Below are positions 34,244 through 45,913 of a DNA stretch of 64,000 bases, piece by piece. The notes under the pieces were generated by a model. It was not told the origin of the DNA, searched no databases, and saw only the letters and a list, made by a program, of their open reading frames with translations. The position numbers were made by a program, and so were the translations under genes. Source of the stretch: Xanthoparmelia taractica (lineage: Eukaryota; Ascomycota; Lecanoromycetes; Lecanorales; Parmeliaceae). The DNA lies in the NCBI GenBank assembly GCA_033085395.1, contig JANQBS010000158.1, positions 1-64,000 of the forward strand, in the 5' to 3' direction. Position 1 is the first letter of the stretch; every line of letters begins with the position of its first letter.

Positions 34244-37106
34244 TCACCTCATCATCACAACCATCTCCACGCGCTTCTTCGCCTGCGCTTTCGCAATCCT
34301 AGCCTCTGTCTCCGCTTTCTTGGCCGCTTGCTTTTGGCTATGAGTGGACGGCGGGGACGAGGACGGGGATGTGGAATTCTTGGGCGCACGCGGCTTCCCA
34401 GTCTTCAAATGCTTCTCTTGGGGTAATTCATCCTTGAGTGGGTTCAGCATGAGCGTATCCTTCTGAGGCGTCTCCTCCTTTAAAAAGTTCTCTCTCGGTG
34501 GCTCGATCTGCGACATGTCGGCCTTGGAATGGTCACCGTTGTGTACCTCGTTTTGGAATGCCTTCTCCTTCGATTGGACGCTCATTGACGGGGCGGTCTG
34601 ATTGCCGAACGGAAATACTCCAGCTGACGCAGGCTGAGTGGCCTGTGCTGGGAAAGATGGAGACGAACCATTGCAAGCGAACGGGGCACTTTCCCCCCCA
34701 ACGTCGAAATGAGGAAGCTGCGGGCGGGAGGTTGCCGCCTGTGACGTGCTAGTGGTGGCTTCGGTGCCTTGCTCGGTCCTCGGATTGTCACACGCAGGAG
34801 CGAAGGCTTCTGCTGGTTGCGAATTCGGGAATGAGTTAAAGATTGGCGACTTCGCGTTCGAAGTTGTACTATGGCCTGGGCGCTTGAAGAGGTGGTCGCT
34901 TTCGCTGACTTCGAGGTTCTTCTGGATTTGGATGACGTGGACTCTTCGCCTGACTTTGTTTCGGAATCCGCGGTGAACTTTGCAAAAAGAGAGGGTAGTG
35001 AATTCTTGCAGAAGCCAAAATCGAAGGTCTTCCCTACGTCGGGGCCATTATTGATAGCTGGGGGTGGAAGATCGGATGATTGGAAGATCGGTGTTGAGAA
35101 GGCAGGATCATTGCTTGACTCTGGGTTTGGGCTTGCCGGCTGCTGTGTCGCGGCACCAGTGACGCTACCGTCTTCGGTCGTGCTTGGAATCGGAGCAGAA
35201 GACGAGCCTTGGGTATGCCCTTGATCATTCCCAGGGGAATCGGGCTCTTGGTTGCCTGGCTGGGCCCCATTGTTGGAGATAAATGTGTCATCATCGTTTT
35301 CAACACCATCTCCAGCGATATGAAACTCACTTTAGGTGTCGTGCTCGCCATCATCATAAAGTACATCAGACGTTGCTAATAGTCTCTACCAGTAAGCTCT
35401 GACACCCGCTCATAGATCTCCCGGTGCTTCCTATCGAATGGCAAATATCCTTCAGTCTCTAAGCAAAGACTGCAACGAACCATGCGCTCAAAGACTTGCT
35501 TGAGGCATTTTTTGAGAGCTCGTTCTGAAATAGCGGCTCTCTGCGACTATTCTCATGCTTCTCCAAGATGGTATCATGTTCTTTCTTCCACTTTGCGCAT
35601 TCATTCCAGGCTGCTTGAAGCTCCTCGGGGAGTCTATCGATTCGTTTCCTCGAATTTTCCATTTCTCTCTGGATGTCCTTCCAACGGTCCGAATCGGCTA
35701 CCTTCGAAAGGGTCTCTGTCAAGTGGGCCACAAAATTGCAACGCTCTTTAAGTTGCGATCCGAGGAAGTCAATCCCTGACTCCATTTCCCTCTGATCGGT
35801 TATGACGCGCGACTCCGCTTTTGCCTTGGCTCGAACTAACTTCACCATGGCCCTCCTGGATGGCTCAGCTTCCATCAATGTCATTGCCTCGTCGGCTCTG
35901 TCAGAGTGATTCTTGCAACCTATCTGACTGTTGGCCAAGTCTTTCTCAAGCTTCTCGTTATTCAAGTCGGCTATATCGAGATCATGAAGAAGTTCGTTCC
36001 TATCTTCTTCAATCTGGGAAGGGCTGTTGTCTTCTTCTCGACCTCGGCCTGGAGCTTTTGATTCGCTTCCGAAGCCATCTGAAACGCCGTTACTGTATTA
36101 GCGAGCTCTCCCTTCAACCCAGCCATCGTCTTCTCCATGTCGTTGATGACGGCTAGTCGCTCCTCGTCCTTCTCCATCCAAAACTTTCCCATGTCGGCTT
36201 CGGCGTCTTCTGTTGGCGTAACATTGATAGCGTCTGAAGCAGCATGCCCAGGCGGTGAGGACAAACTGTCAAACGGCACATTTCCTTTGCCCAATTGTGG
36301 CGAAGCAACAAAAGACCACTCTGAACCTTGAACAGGGCTCGCAAGCAACGTTTCATCGTTTGGTGAGCCCGAGGTCATACGGTCGTGCCATGTGGCCGCA
36401 ATGCTGGGCAAGCTGTATTGCCGGAAGCGCTTCTTGATCTCAATAGCTAATTGATCTTAGCAACGCTTCAGGGTGATATAAGTTCAGGGCAAATACCTTT
36501 CTTAGTGGCTGCATCTGGCAGCTTTGGAGAGGGTATGTCAGGATCGACCTCCGCTGGCGAAGAGTCTGATTCGAGGGATGGCAGCTCCAAACAGGATTTC
36601 AAGACCTTTCGCTGAAAGAGAGGATGGGTAGGATCCAAATAGTGGTCGACAACACAGTCCGACTGTACTTCAAACAGCGCAGGCACTTCGGCCAATCTTA
36701 CTGAAGGACAAGGTTTTATGAAAGAATGGTCTGGAGATACTCGCCGAGTGACATTGGAGGCATGGCCTGTTGGCGGGCGCGGATAAAAGAAATCTGTAAT
36801 AGCACTCTGCTTTACAGTAGAGGCTTCTGGGGTGGTATCGTTTGAAACAGCCTTTACAGGTTGCGTATGTGGCTCTGCTGTGGCTGTTGCAGGGATAGCC
36901 GTCTCGTGCGACTGTTTGAAGACACAAAAGGTGGACTTTCCCCTCTGTTGCTTAGATGCCTTTCATCAAAATTGGTGTCAACACCGGAGTACGAGTACGC
37001 CAGCACATTCACATACCTCTGGACCGTTCACGAGAATATACTTGAGGAGATCTGGTCGGACACCCTTTAGCGGTGGGCCCATACCGACAACACCAGCAAA
37101 CTCCAT
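34244..37106 (-). pseudogene. Coiled-coil paralog B, decayed
   Basis: The 5' part splices cleanly: 37106..37017 (30 residues, MEFAGVVGMGPPLKG...), 36959..36497 and 36446 onward, with introns of 57 nt (ends with AAAG) and 50 nt. Exon 2 has PSVRLAEVPALFEVQSDC, matching paralog A. Exon 3 begins AIEIKKRFRQYSLPSIAATW, aligning with paralog A's RKRLNRQNLSTSSLDGS. From about 36,035 the frame must change to keep the coiled coil. Further breaks follow at the A6 run near 35,505, near 35,390 and near 34,880, plus an in-frame TAA near 35,333. The last frame gives an FG-like part (VGGESAPFACNGSS, VFPFGNQTAPS) and a basic tail ending KKRVEMVVMMR, like paralog A's KRVMMMMRDE. At least four frame changes make this a pseudogene. 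Confidence 0.75.
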
Positions 37107-38654
37107 GTTGCAAGGCGATATCGACAATGATGTAGGTGCTATCGAATAATGTGATGGAGTTGAAGCTCAAGGACTTCGACGACGAAGGACGAAAAAAACA
37201 GCAAAGCACTATCAATAATCAAAAGAATTCTTGATGCAAGAATATTCTAATCGACTTTTGCAGCAAGAAAAGAGAAACGAGAAGAGGAAAATCCAGGAAG
37301 AGAAGAGCGTATATAAGCGACCACAAACCACGCCAGCACGTCAACACCGGTCTCTTCATTGCTATAAGAATAATCGTTCAAACTCTTTCGCACCTCAGTG
37401 TTGCTGCCGGTATCCGATAAGGAAGCGCGGAGAAGCTGTCCTCCTAAGTGTCTGTTTGCTGTGTTGACAATAGGAAGAAAAATCTCGCTTTCTGGGAAAG
37501 CAGTGCGAAGGGCCTGGATTATATTTATATACAGAGGACTTCCGTAGGAGGGAGGACCAGCTCTGCTGACGGACTGTTAAAGTCTTATCATGTTGCAACG
37601 GTGTCTCACGGCTGTGGATGTCATAGTGGGAAGAGCTTTTGTACTAGGGACTTGGGTGCTATGAATCAGGCTAGGCTAGTGCGGTTGATGTTGTTCACAC
37701 TACAACCTGAGGACCAATCAACTGGGACAAGTAGATAGGAATATGAGCACAGGTGTGTTTAGTGATGGCGCTCCTCTGTTCACAGAGATGTTTTCTGTAT
37801 GCTAAGCGGTCGGTCATATCCAATCATCTCCATACCCATCTAGGCACAGAGAACGCTCCAGTCCAATCCAACAAAACCATCATCTCCTCCACCATGCGAC
37901 CACGTTCTAGCAAAACGAATTTCATACCATCGGATACCTCTTATTTCAAATCCTTGCCTTGAATGAAATTTATGTATATCGTAGGTCTAATCCCCAACAA
38001 AGACATCCATTTGGAACATCCAAACTAGCCACCTATTCCAATACCGGAAGTCCTTGCCATATGGCCCTATCAATAACCAGCCAATAAACTCACATCCGCA
38101 ACTTGAGCTAGGAAAATCCACTGCAAGTGCTACCTACGTTATATGCCGTCGGAAGTGAGAAAGGAGAACTGCCGTGTCACCGGCTATGGCAGACGGCCAT
38201 CATAACTTGCTGGAGACTCGGCTAATATTTTGACCAGACTGGACCTCCATGAAACACATTTATATCCGAGCTTTCTATCGTTCCGCCTCATGGATTGCGA
38301 TGAGGCACGTGTCGAGAGCCATTGAGCATTGTCCTCTTCCCCGCGCCAAACGAGTTACTGAATGGCGAACTTCTTATAGGTCATTTCGCCTAGAGTGACG
38401 TAGCGAATTTCAAGATCTGAGTTGCTATCTTAAATTGAGATGGGCGTAGCAGACTGCTTTTGTCCCCACTCGTGAAAGGATTGCTGTAGAAGATTGTCTG
38501 ATGCCCAGGACTGTGTCAGACTACTCGGTGGGTAGAGGCAATAATCCTCGGGGCTATTTGATTGCATTGGAAGCTTGTTTTTTGTTGTCAATTTGATGTC
38601 GTGTTTGGAAATGGACAGCAGATGAAAGGAGAGCGAGCAGCGACAGTGAGCCGC
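37107..38654. other. Intergenic
   Basis: No supported gene. It holds the upstream region of the decayed coiled-coil paralog; no frame on either strand has a recognisable motif. Confidence 0.4.
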
Positions 38655-38949
38655 TACTCGTATTCCCTGGGATATGCAGCATTAGGGCTAGGGCTAGACT
38701 AGAAAATCAACGTTTTTTTGATTTATAATAATATATCTATCTATATAGAACGTTCTAATTAATATTCTAGATTTCTAGATACTTTATACTTATTAATAAT
38801 AATAAAAAAGTATATTATACCAAGATATATCGAGTTTAATACGATATTGAAGTTATGATAATAGTAACCCTAGCCCTAACTTTACTATAAGGGTTAGAGA
38901 TTTATCTGAGCCCTAGCCCTAATGTCGCATATCCCAGGGAATACGAGTA
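38655..38949. mobile_element. MITE with 41-bp terminal inverted repeats
   Basis: The left end TACTCGTATTCCCTGGGATATGC, running on into ATTAGGGCTAGGGCT, returns in reverse complement at the right end with only two mismatches over about 41 bp. The 295-bp element is AT-rich inside, has no frame, and both ends begin with TA, consistent with a TA target duplication as for Tc1/mariner-type MITEs. The TIR contains TTAGGGCTAGGGCT, close to but not a telomere repeat. Similar AGGGCTAGGGCTAG cores occur at about 19,840 and 51,035, possibly remnants of related elements. Confidence 0.75.
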
Positions 38950-39729
38950 AGTAGACAGCTGGCCTGGCGCACCATTCTAGAGAGACTGGCAATCTTTTTA
39001 CCCACAAGAATCCTGAATAGCCTCATTCGCGGCGACCACTGCCGGGACGATGGTATATTTAACCGAGCTCCACGGCATACGCCTTGTGAGGCTAAGTAGC
39101 GCAAGCCAATATGTCCGTTTTGGGAAGAGCTTTTACTCTGCGCCCCGCCTCGGGCTATCTTAGGCAATGCAATCAGAGGAATGGAGCACTTCAAGTCTAA
39201 TCATTTATTTGATGCTCTGTACAGAGCAGTTGTGACGGTTAGACGAGTTGAAGCATGTCATATCTCTGAAGACGCATTACTGCTAGACATTGCCAGTATG
39301 ATCTGGACCACCCTTCTTATGCCTCGGCTCATTATCCTGGTGATGCTAGCGTCCAGGCCGGCATTCACCGAATAACTGATTACTATGCTTTCAATCACTT
39401 CATCTCCAACAAGAGGGGAAGTCGAGGTCAGAGGGACCCAAAAGGCATACTCATCACACAGTAGTAGTATCCACGTCAATCCTTGCTACTGTCCGCGACC
39501 TCTTCTTGCCCGTGCATCAGTTATAAGTAAAACAGTCAAGCTGAACTGCCCCGCATCTCGTTGTTCAGCTCTAATTAGCGAACCGGCAGCCCTCTACCCT
39601 CCGTCTCCGATCCCTATCTTATTGACTTGGGCCGAGTTACATCAACTTCTACCTCGTTTTGAACTCTTAGAGTACCATGACACTTATTTGAACTTCCAGC
39701 TCCCTACTCAAAATTTCTGGAGCATCATC

Positions 39730-41389
39730 ATGACTCGCCTCTTAGCAACCCCATTGTACTTTTTTGTACTATGCTACCTTCTGGTCCAGGCAGGCTACTT
39801 CCTTTACAACCAGATCACCAGTCACCTTACCCGCCGTCGCCTCATTAAGGAGCATGGATGCCAGCCTCCAAAATCCTTCGATGAGCCGTCAAGGTTACCC
39901 TATCTTTACAGGCTCAAGATGGTAAAGATGATGAAGAGCGCTGTCAACGACCATAGACTTCTGAAGGACGCCCAAAGAAAATACCAAGACCATGGCTATA
40001 CGCACGCGGCAAAGGTAAATGTTCATTAATATTCAATCTGGGGGTGAGATTGATACTGACTGCCAAAGTTTTTCCACACGGACATGCTCTTCACCGTCGA
40101 GGCCGAGAACATCAAGACTATTCTAGCCACGAGCTTCAAAGACTACGAGCTACCTTTTCTCAGGAAGAGTGCTTTCCATCCCCTATTAGGGTCCGGAATA
40201 TTCACTAATGATGGAATGGACTGGAAACACTCCCGCGACCTTATACGGCCTAATTTTGCCCGAGACCAAGTCGCAGACTTAGACAATTTTGAGGAACATT
40301 CGAATCTTATGATAGATTCCATTCCCAAAGATGGAAAGACGACGGTTGACCTGCAAGAGCTCTTCTTTAGCCTTACTATCGATACGGCAACCGAGTTCCT
40401 ATTTGGCGAGTCTACAAATGTGCTACTAAAAAGAGATTCCCCAAAATCTAGGGCCAACCTCCAGTTTGCTGAAGCATGGTATCGATCTCAAATGGAGGTG
40501 CAGAAAAAGTCTCGATCAGGCCTGTTTTACCGTGCGCCAAGGCAATTCAAAGAAGATGTCAGAATCGTGCATGGTTACGTAGGGGAGTATGTGCAACAGG
40601 GCCTCCAATTCCGAAAAGACTTTATTCGTGATACGGGAAAGGCAACCTCCAAAAACGGCCGCTATGTCTTTATGCATGAGCTTGTCAAGGCCATTGATGA
40701 CCCGGTCCGTATTCGAGATGAGTTGCTAAATGTGCTTCTCGCTGGCCGGGATACTACTGCCAGTCTTCTTGGCAATATGTGGTTCACTCTTGCAAGACGG
40801 CCAGACATTTGGGTCAAGCTTCGGAAAGAAGTAGATGAAACTTTACATGGAAAACGTCCAACGTTCGAGCAGCTCAAAGAGATGAAATATCTCCAGTCGG
40901 TCATGAATGAATGTATGCATGCAAACTTCCGCCACCATATATATAAGCTGATTAAGCTAAAACATTACAGCTCTCCGCCTAGACGTCGTTGTCCCGTTCA
41001 ACAGCCGTGAGGCTATAACCGACACCGTCCTCCCCGTTGGGGGAGGCCTCGACGGCAAGTCTCCCATTCTGGTGCGCAAAGGTCAGGTTGTAAACTACAA
41101 CACATGGGTTATGCACCGACGTCCGGAATACTTTGGCTTGGATGCTGAAGAGTTCAAGCCTGAGCGATGGGAAGATATACGGCCTAAATGGGAATATCTA
41201 CCGTTCAACGGCGGACCGAGAGTGTGCATTGGGCAGCAGTATGCGCTTACAGAAGCAGGGTATACGACAGTCAGGTTGATGCAGAGGTTTGCGAAAGTGG
41301 AAAGTAGAGATGAGCGGCCATGGACAGAGAGTGTTCTTCTCACTACCTGTAACTTGAACGGGACTCAGGTCGTGCTGACGCCGGCTTAA
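39730..41389 (+). CDS. Cytochrome P450 (CYP52-like n-alkane/fatty-acid hydroxylase clan)
   Basis: Exons 39730..40014, 40069..40912 and 40971..41389 join in phase to 515 residues (introns of 54 and 58 nt). The N terminus is a membrane anchor (ATPLYFFVLCYLLVQAGYFL). The I-helix has AGRDTTAS (about 320), the K-helix ESLR (ExxR, about 377), and the haem loop FNGGPRVCIG with Cys near 461. Segments such as HPLLGSGIFTNDG, WKHSRDLIRPNF and VVPFNSREAI...LPVGGG.DG are typical of the CYP52/CYP63/CYP584 group, which hydroxylates alkanes and fatty acids at the ER. The specific substrate is inference. Ends and catalytic residues are complete, so this is a functional gene. Confidence 0.92.
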
Positions 41390-41930
41390 CCAAGCTGGGC
41401 GCCTTCAAGCACGAAGAACGGTTGAGAGTGGTGATCAGGAGGATGATTTGTCTAATTTGCTGATTTTCATACACCGCCTATCATACTAGTTGCCTGTTAT
41501 GTACGGTATAGAAGAGGTTTCGACTGATCCAGACTTTGACACACGGTAGACCAGCTGAAGATGCCGCCGATACGAGCTGAGAGGTTGCAATTCCAGCTTA
41601 CGAATTCCGGCTTATGAGAGATGAGAATAGAAGCTGTTGGTTTTACTTGATGCTGCTGAGTAGGCAAATGGGCTGGGCCACAGGGAGCTGCTTCTTGATA
41701 CTGACAAAAACTATTCTAACACCTGCCAGGCCATCGTGCCCCCACCACCGCCTTTAATGAGAAGCATAGCTGGGCTCAGCCAATCGGTAATAACCGAGTC
41801 TGCTTTCAAGCGAGCCAATCAGAACTGCTTACTGAAGGATTTCATCTTTATGTCCATTGAGTCCTTGGCCTTCTGCTTACTCCGAGCGACGCGCGTCTAC
41901 AACTACAGTCAAACATCTGAAGCCTTCATT

Positions 41931-41970
41931 CTAACGCTGATCGTCGAGCCCAAGATCTCGCAGTCCACCG
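41931..41970 (-). pseudogene. 3' end of a gene split by the mobile element
   Basis: Reading minus, these bases give GGLRDLGLDDQR and a stop (TAG at 41931). Joined to the open frame at 44422-44625 with one copy of the duplicated target site, they continue it without a break (…LLTEN then GGLRDLGL…). So the element between 41971 and 44421 sits inside the last codons of one gene. Confidence 0.65.
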
Positions 41971-42369
41971 TTAGTGTTCTCATTTATGAAGGCATACACA
42001 TCGGGATCAAGCAGTACTGTAGATATTTGTTTGGGCCGTTCTAACGCTAAGGTCTGTAGTCAGTAGGCTCAGCTAGATCGTTAGCAGGCCTAGATGGGCC
42101 CCTGGACGTGCCTCAGCGCTAGAGAACTCTTTATATCTATGCGGCATAGCCCTGGAGTGGTTGTCTAGCTAGTTATATATACAGGCGTGGGTGGGTGGGA
42201 TAAAAGAATGCGATTGCTCTGAATGAGAAGAATTCGAATGAAGAGCCAACTGATGGTGTGAGACCTATACATATAGTGCTCTCGCAGACACGTGTTTTCC
42301 GTATGTGCGTATGTATCTGGAATAGCGGCTAGATTATGAGACACACTAATTTATAGTCTCACTATTCGA
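41971..42369 (-). mobile_element. Short internally deleted copy of the YR element
   Basis: This 399-bp unit starts with the left-end sequence (ttagtgttctcatttatgaagg) and ends with the right-end sequence (cccactattcgat; this copy has more T in places), the same ends as the 4.2-kb element at 56,521. Between them about 100 bp of unrelated or compressed sequence remain. It is joined head-to-tail to the next copy with no extra bases. Confidence 0.75.
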
Positions 42370-42719
42370 TTAGTGTTCTTATTTATGAAGGTATATATAT
42401 CGGGATCAAGTAGTACTGTAGATAGTTGTTTGGGTCGTCCTAACGCTAAGGTCTGTAGTTAGTAGGCTTAGCTAGGTCGTTAGTAGGCCTAGATGGGCTC
42501 TTGGACGTGCCTCAGCGCTAGAAAATTCTTAAATTAGCTAAAAAACGTTATGTGAAGGCCCCGCAGGAGGCTTCGCATGGCGGTCTGGCGAGTATCGTCA
42601 GCATTAGCGCTGATGGGACGGAAGATGCTGATGTCTTCGTGATGTGATAAGTAAATCGAAAGAGATCGAAGGACTCGAAAGTGACTTATAGGCGTTGGAG
42701 TTGTAGTGTTAATCTTCAA

Positions 42720-43020
42720 TAGTACGTGAATGTGAATAACATAGGCAGCTAGTTATATGTCTTGAGATCTCGATACGATGGCTATACGAGGACTTAAAAT
42801 GCTAGTCAAATTGTGGCTCTTTTGAGTAAGCAAGTACTTGTCATGGCTTCGTGGGCTTGATTGCGGTAGTTTAATAATGACTCTTGTGGCCGTGGGCACT
42901 TAATCACCACTTGCGACGGTCAGTTACTTGTCACGAAGTACGTGAATATGAACAATATAAGTAGCTAGTTATATGTCTCGGGATCCCGATACGATAGTTA
43001 TACGAGGACTGAAAATGATA
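42720..43020. repeat. Direct duplication inside the second element copy
   Basis: About 85 bp from 42,723 (gtacgtgaatgtgaataaca...) recurs from about 42,938 with C/T differences. Spacing is about 215 bp. The differences are mainly transitions. Confidence 0.6.
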
Positions 43021-44080
43021 GCCGTGGGCTGTTGGCCACTTGCGACGACTAAACCTTCTGCGGGAGGTAGCTGGTAACGGGCCTGAAATTGCGTCGATTT
43101 GTGACTTTGATTCTTAGCGGGAGATGTGCTGGTAATAGGCCTGAAAATTACGTCGATTTGTGGCTTTGATCTCCAGCGAGAGATATGCTGGTCAATAGGC
43201 CTAGAAATGCGATGACTCTCCAGTGAGAGATGTGCTGGCAATAGGCCTGAATATGCGTCGATTTGTGGCTTTGATCTTCAGCGAGAGATGTGCTGGCTAA
43301 TTGCCTCGAAATGCGTCGATATGAAGCCTCGATCTTTAGTAAGAGATATGTTGGCCAAAGGCACTAATTATAGACCTTGAGATATGATGCGTCTTTAGCG
43401 GGAGATGTGTCTCTTTAGTGAGAAATGTGCTTGAACTGCGTTGGCTACAGGCCTTGAGATGTGATGCGTCTCTAGCGAGGGATGTGCTGCGTCTTTAGGG
43501 AGAAACGCGCTTGAAATGCGTTGGCCACAGGCCTTGAAATGTGATGTCTCTCTAGGGAGAGATGTGTGTGTCTCCAGAGGGAAATGTGCCTGAAATGCGT
43601 TGGCCATAGGCCTTGAAATGTGATGCGTCTCTAGCGAGAGATGTGTGTTGATCTCCAGCGAGAGATGTGCTAGCCAAAGGCCTTGAAATGTGTTAATTTT
43701 GGAGTGTTTATCTTCAGCGGGAGGTGTGCTGGCCATAGGCCTAGAAATGCGTTGATTTCGCGCGTTGATCTTCTGCGAGAGATATGCTGGCCAATTAGGC
43801 TTAATATACGTTAATCTCCAGCGAGAAATATAAATAGATCTGAAAATGTGTTAGCCACAGGTCTAGTAATGCGGTGACTCTTCAGCGAGAGATCTTGTTG
43901 ATAATAGGCCTAGAAATACGTTAATCTTTAGCGAGAAATATGCTGATAACAGGTAATAGGTCTGAAAACGTGTTAGCTATAGGCTCAAAAATGCGTTAAT
44001 CTCCAGCGAGAGATCTGCTGGTAATAGGCTCAAAAAAAATGCGTTAATCTCCAGCGAGAGATATGTTGATAATAAATTGA
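43020..44080. repeat. Minisatellite array, unit about 55-65 bp
   Basis: Roughly 18 degenerate units carry a core like gatctccagcgagagatgtgctggc followed by caataggcctgaaaatgcgt. Unit length varies and some units are truncated. The apparent frame on the minus strand (43395-43736) is only the repeat translated. The array is inside a mobile element copy. Confidence 0.75.
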
Positions 44081-44421
44081 GAGATCTACGGAATTTAGCG
44101 GCTATAGTAATGATTATAGTAGTAGTTGACTCATATTGATTGAGAGATCTCTGGACTGTAGTGGTTGTAGTAGTGATTGCAGTAGTTGTTGATTGATTGA
44201 TTGATTGACTGATTGATTGACAGAAGAACGATTTTGCTCTGAAAGGGAATAAAAGAATGCGATTGCTCTGAATGAGAAGAATTCGAATGAAGAGCCAACT
44301 GATGGTGTGAGACCCATACATATAGTGCTCTCGCAGACACGTGTTCCCCGCATGTGCGCATGCATCTGGAACAGCGGCTAGATCATGAGACACACTAACC
44401 CATAGTCCCACTATCCGACTT

Positions 44422-44625
44422 ACCGTTCTCTGTCAACAACAATAGCAGCATCGCCTTAGCCCTTGCCCGCGTCCACTGGCCTAGTCTCTCGAATGGCAGC
44501 TCCTCGCCCTTCAAGCTCCCAAACACGAAGTCCTCTACAGTCGCGTGTGTAGGTGTGTACAGTTTCCTAGCTACGTCTCGGCGTAGTGGTCTCCATGCAC
44601 GATCACTTGGCTTGTACCTTTTGGC
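44422..44625 (-). pseudogene. 5' side of the gene split by the element
   Basis: A minus-strand open frame of 68 codons includes YKPSDRAWRPLRRDVARKLY and FERLGQWTRARAKAMLLLLLTEN, ending at the element boundary. It links in frame to 41931-41970. The true start lies upstream, since a TGA precedes this frame; an intron may be involved. I do not recognise the protein. Confidence 0.6.
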
Positions 44626-44775
44626 TCAATAGCATCCGTAGAGATCCGCCGGAGCTTTTTCACCTCCATTCACAAAACGGGAAGTTGTTCAGATGATATT
44701 GTCGTGGGGAAGCTGAAATTGTTAGTACCCGCAGAAAGAAAATCTAGCTTCTGATCATGTTATTGGAGCAAGTCG

Positions 44776-45913
44776 ATGCAGATTTCAATATTTGCAATTG
44801 TGTCCGTATCTTTGCTGTATACAGGCACCCAACCGACACATATTCCATCTATCCCACCTCCCCTCGGGGTTGAACCAAACTTCGATGATCCCGTAACCTT
44901 GGCGATTCCCATCATCGCTTTCAGCGTAATCACTTCGGTTCTAGCCATCATCTTGCTGTTATTGCGACTCTACTCCACCTTCAAAATCACCCGTAAAGCC
45001 TCATGGGACGATGGCGTGATCGTTCTTGCAGTGGTGTTTTCTCTAACATACGCCGGACTTTTCATCAGCATCAGATATTATGCAAGACACGGCTGGGATC
45101 AGCCAATCTCTGCCTTATCGGCCAGCTTCTTCAGGATTATCGCTGCCGAGGTCATCGTCCGAGCCCTAGCCTTCCTGTTCTCCAAAGTCTCCGTCCTTGT
45201 CCTTCTACTTCGCCTCTTCTCCCAGAGCCGAACATTGCGCTATCTTGTCTACTTTGGCATTCTCTGGGCCAGCATCACTTTGATCATCGTCTAGTCGCCG
45301 AGGGCACTCTTTGCGCACCTCGGCATGACGAGACGGGCGTCAGTCTCACCCTTATTATGAGATCTAGAAGCGGAATGACGTGGGGTGTCGCGCAAGGCGC
45401 TCTCAACATGGTATTGAACTTTTATATCCTTGCTTTACCGATTCCCTTCCTGTGGAGACTCGAGACGGGACGAAAAAAGAAGATTGGCGCCATTAGTGTT
45501 TTCATGGCGGGCTTCATGTAACTTTACCCAATCCCAACCCTTCCTTCCGTACTACACAAGACTGACACCAGAACCATAACAGCGTTTGCGTAGTTAGCGC
45601 CACAGATCTTGCGTACAGAGCCAAGACGCTGCAGGGTCCTGATTTGCCTTGGAATACCGGTATCGTAAATGTCCTCGCGTAAGTAGTAATACCTTACCCT
45701 TCTCTCACTGCCCTACCCAGCATGAATCCCTTCTCTCTCTCTAAGAACAGCTAAGAAAGAGAAAAAATCCAAAAGAAAAGGAAAAATCACTGAACCCACC
45801 CCAGCATCACCGAAATAAACCTCACCATAATCATCGCCTGCATGCCCGCCTGTACTTTTTACTCCCGTTATTTCCCCACGACCACTACCAAAGCGGAAGC
45901 CGAATCCCCATAG
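44776..45913 (+). pseudogene. Rhodopsin-fold (SAT4-type) membrane protein, frameshifted
   Basis: The start frame shows PPPLGVEPNFDDPVTLA then membrane helices and RLYSTFKITRKASWDDGVIVLA, the usual opening of fungal SAT4/PTH11-related 'rhodopsin domain' proteins. After ASITLIIV the frame ends in TAG at 45294, while the next frame gives CAPRHDETG and WGVAQGALNMVLNFYILALPIPFLW, the conserved helix. So a small indel lies near 45,290. Two later introns are good: 45518-45582 and 45679-45804, giving exons that read VCVVSATDLAYRA and ITEINLTIIIACMPAC, all family-typical, to the stop at 45913. It would be about 340 residues. Either a young pseudogene or a sequence error. Confidence 0.75.

Larger units (their letters stand above)
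42370..44421 (-). mobile_element. Second non-autonomous copy of the YR element
   Basis: Left end at 42370 (ttagtgttctt), followed to about 42,650 by a less mutated version of 56,521-56,810 that encodes the C-terminal tail of the tyrosine recombinase (frame 42719..42534). Then comes a segment repeated about 215 bp apart (42,720-42,810 and 42,938-43,020) and a minisatellite to about 44,080. The right-end sequence runs from about 44,244 to 44,421 and matches 60,586-60,748. ACCG occurs on both outer sides of the tandem pair (41967-41970 and 44422-44425), likely the target duplication. There is no RT, RNase H or recombinase core. Confidence 0.75.

Noticed and set aside
38870..38950. Telomere repeats, from TTAGGG-like blocks.
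   Set aside because: The unit is AGGGCT in two or three copies, sits in a TIR, and is not an array of TTAGGG.
43395..43736. A 113-codon minus-strand frame.
   Set aside because: It is the minisatellite read as protein.
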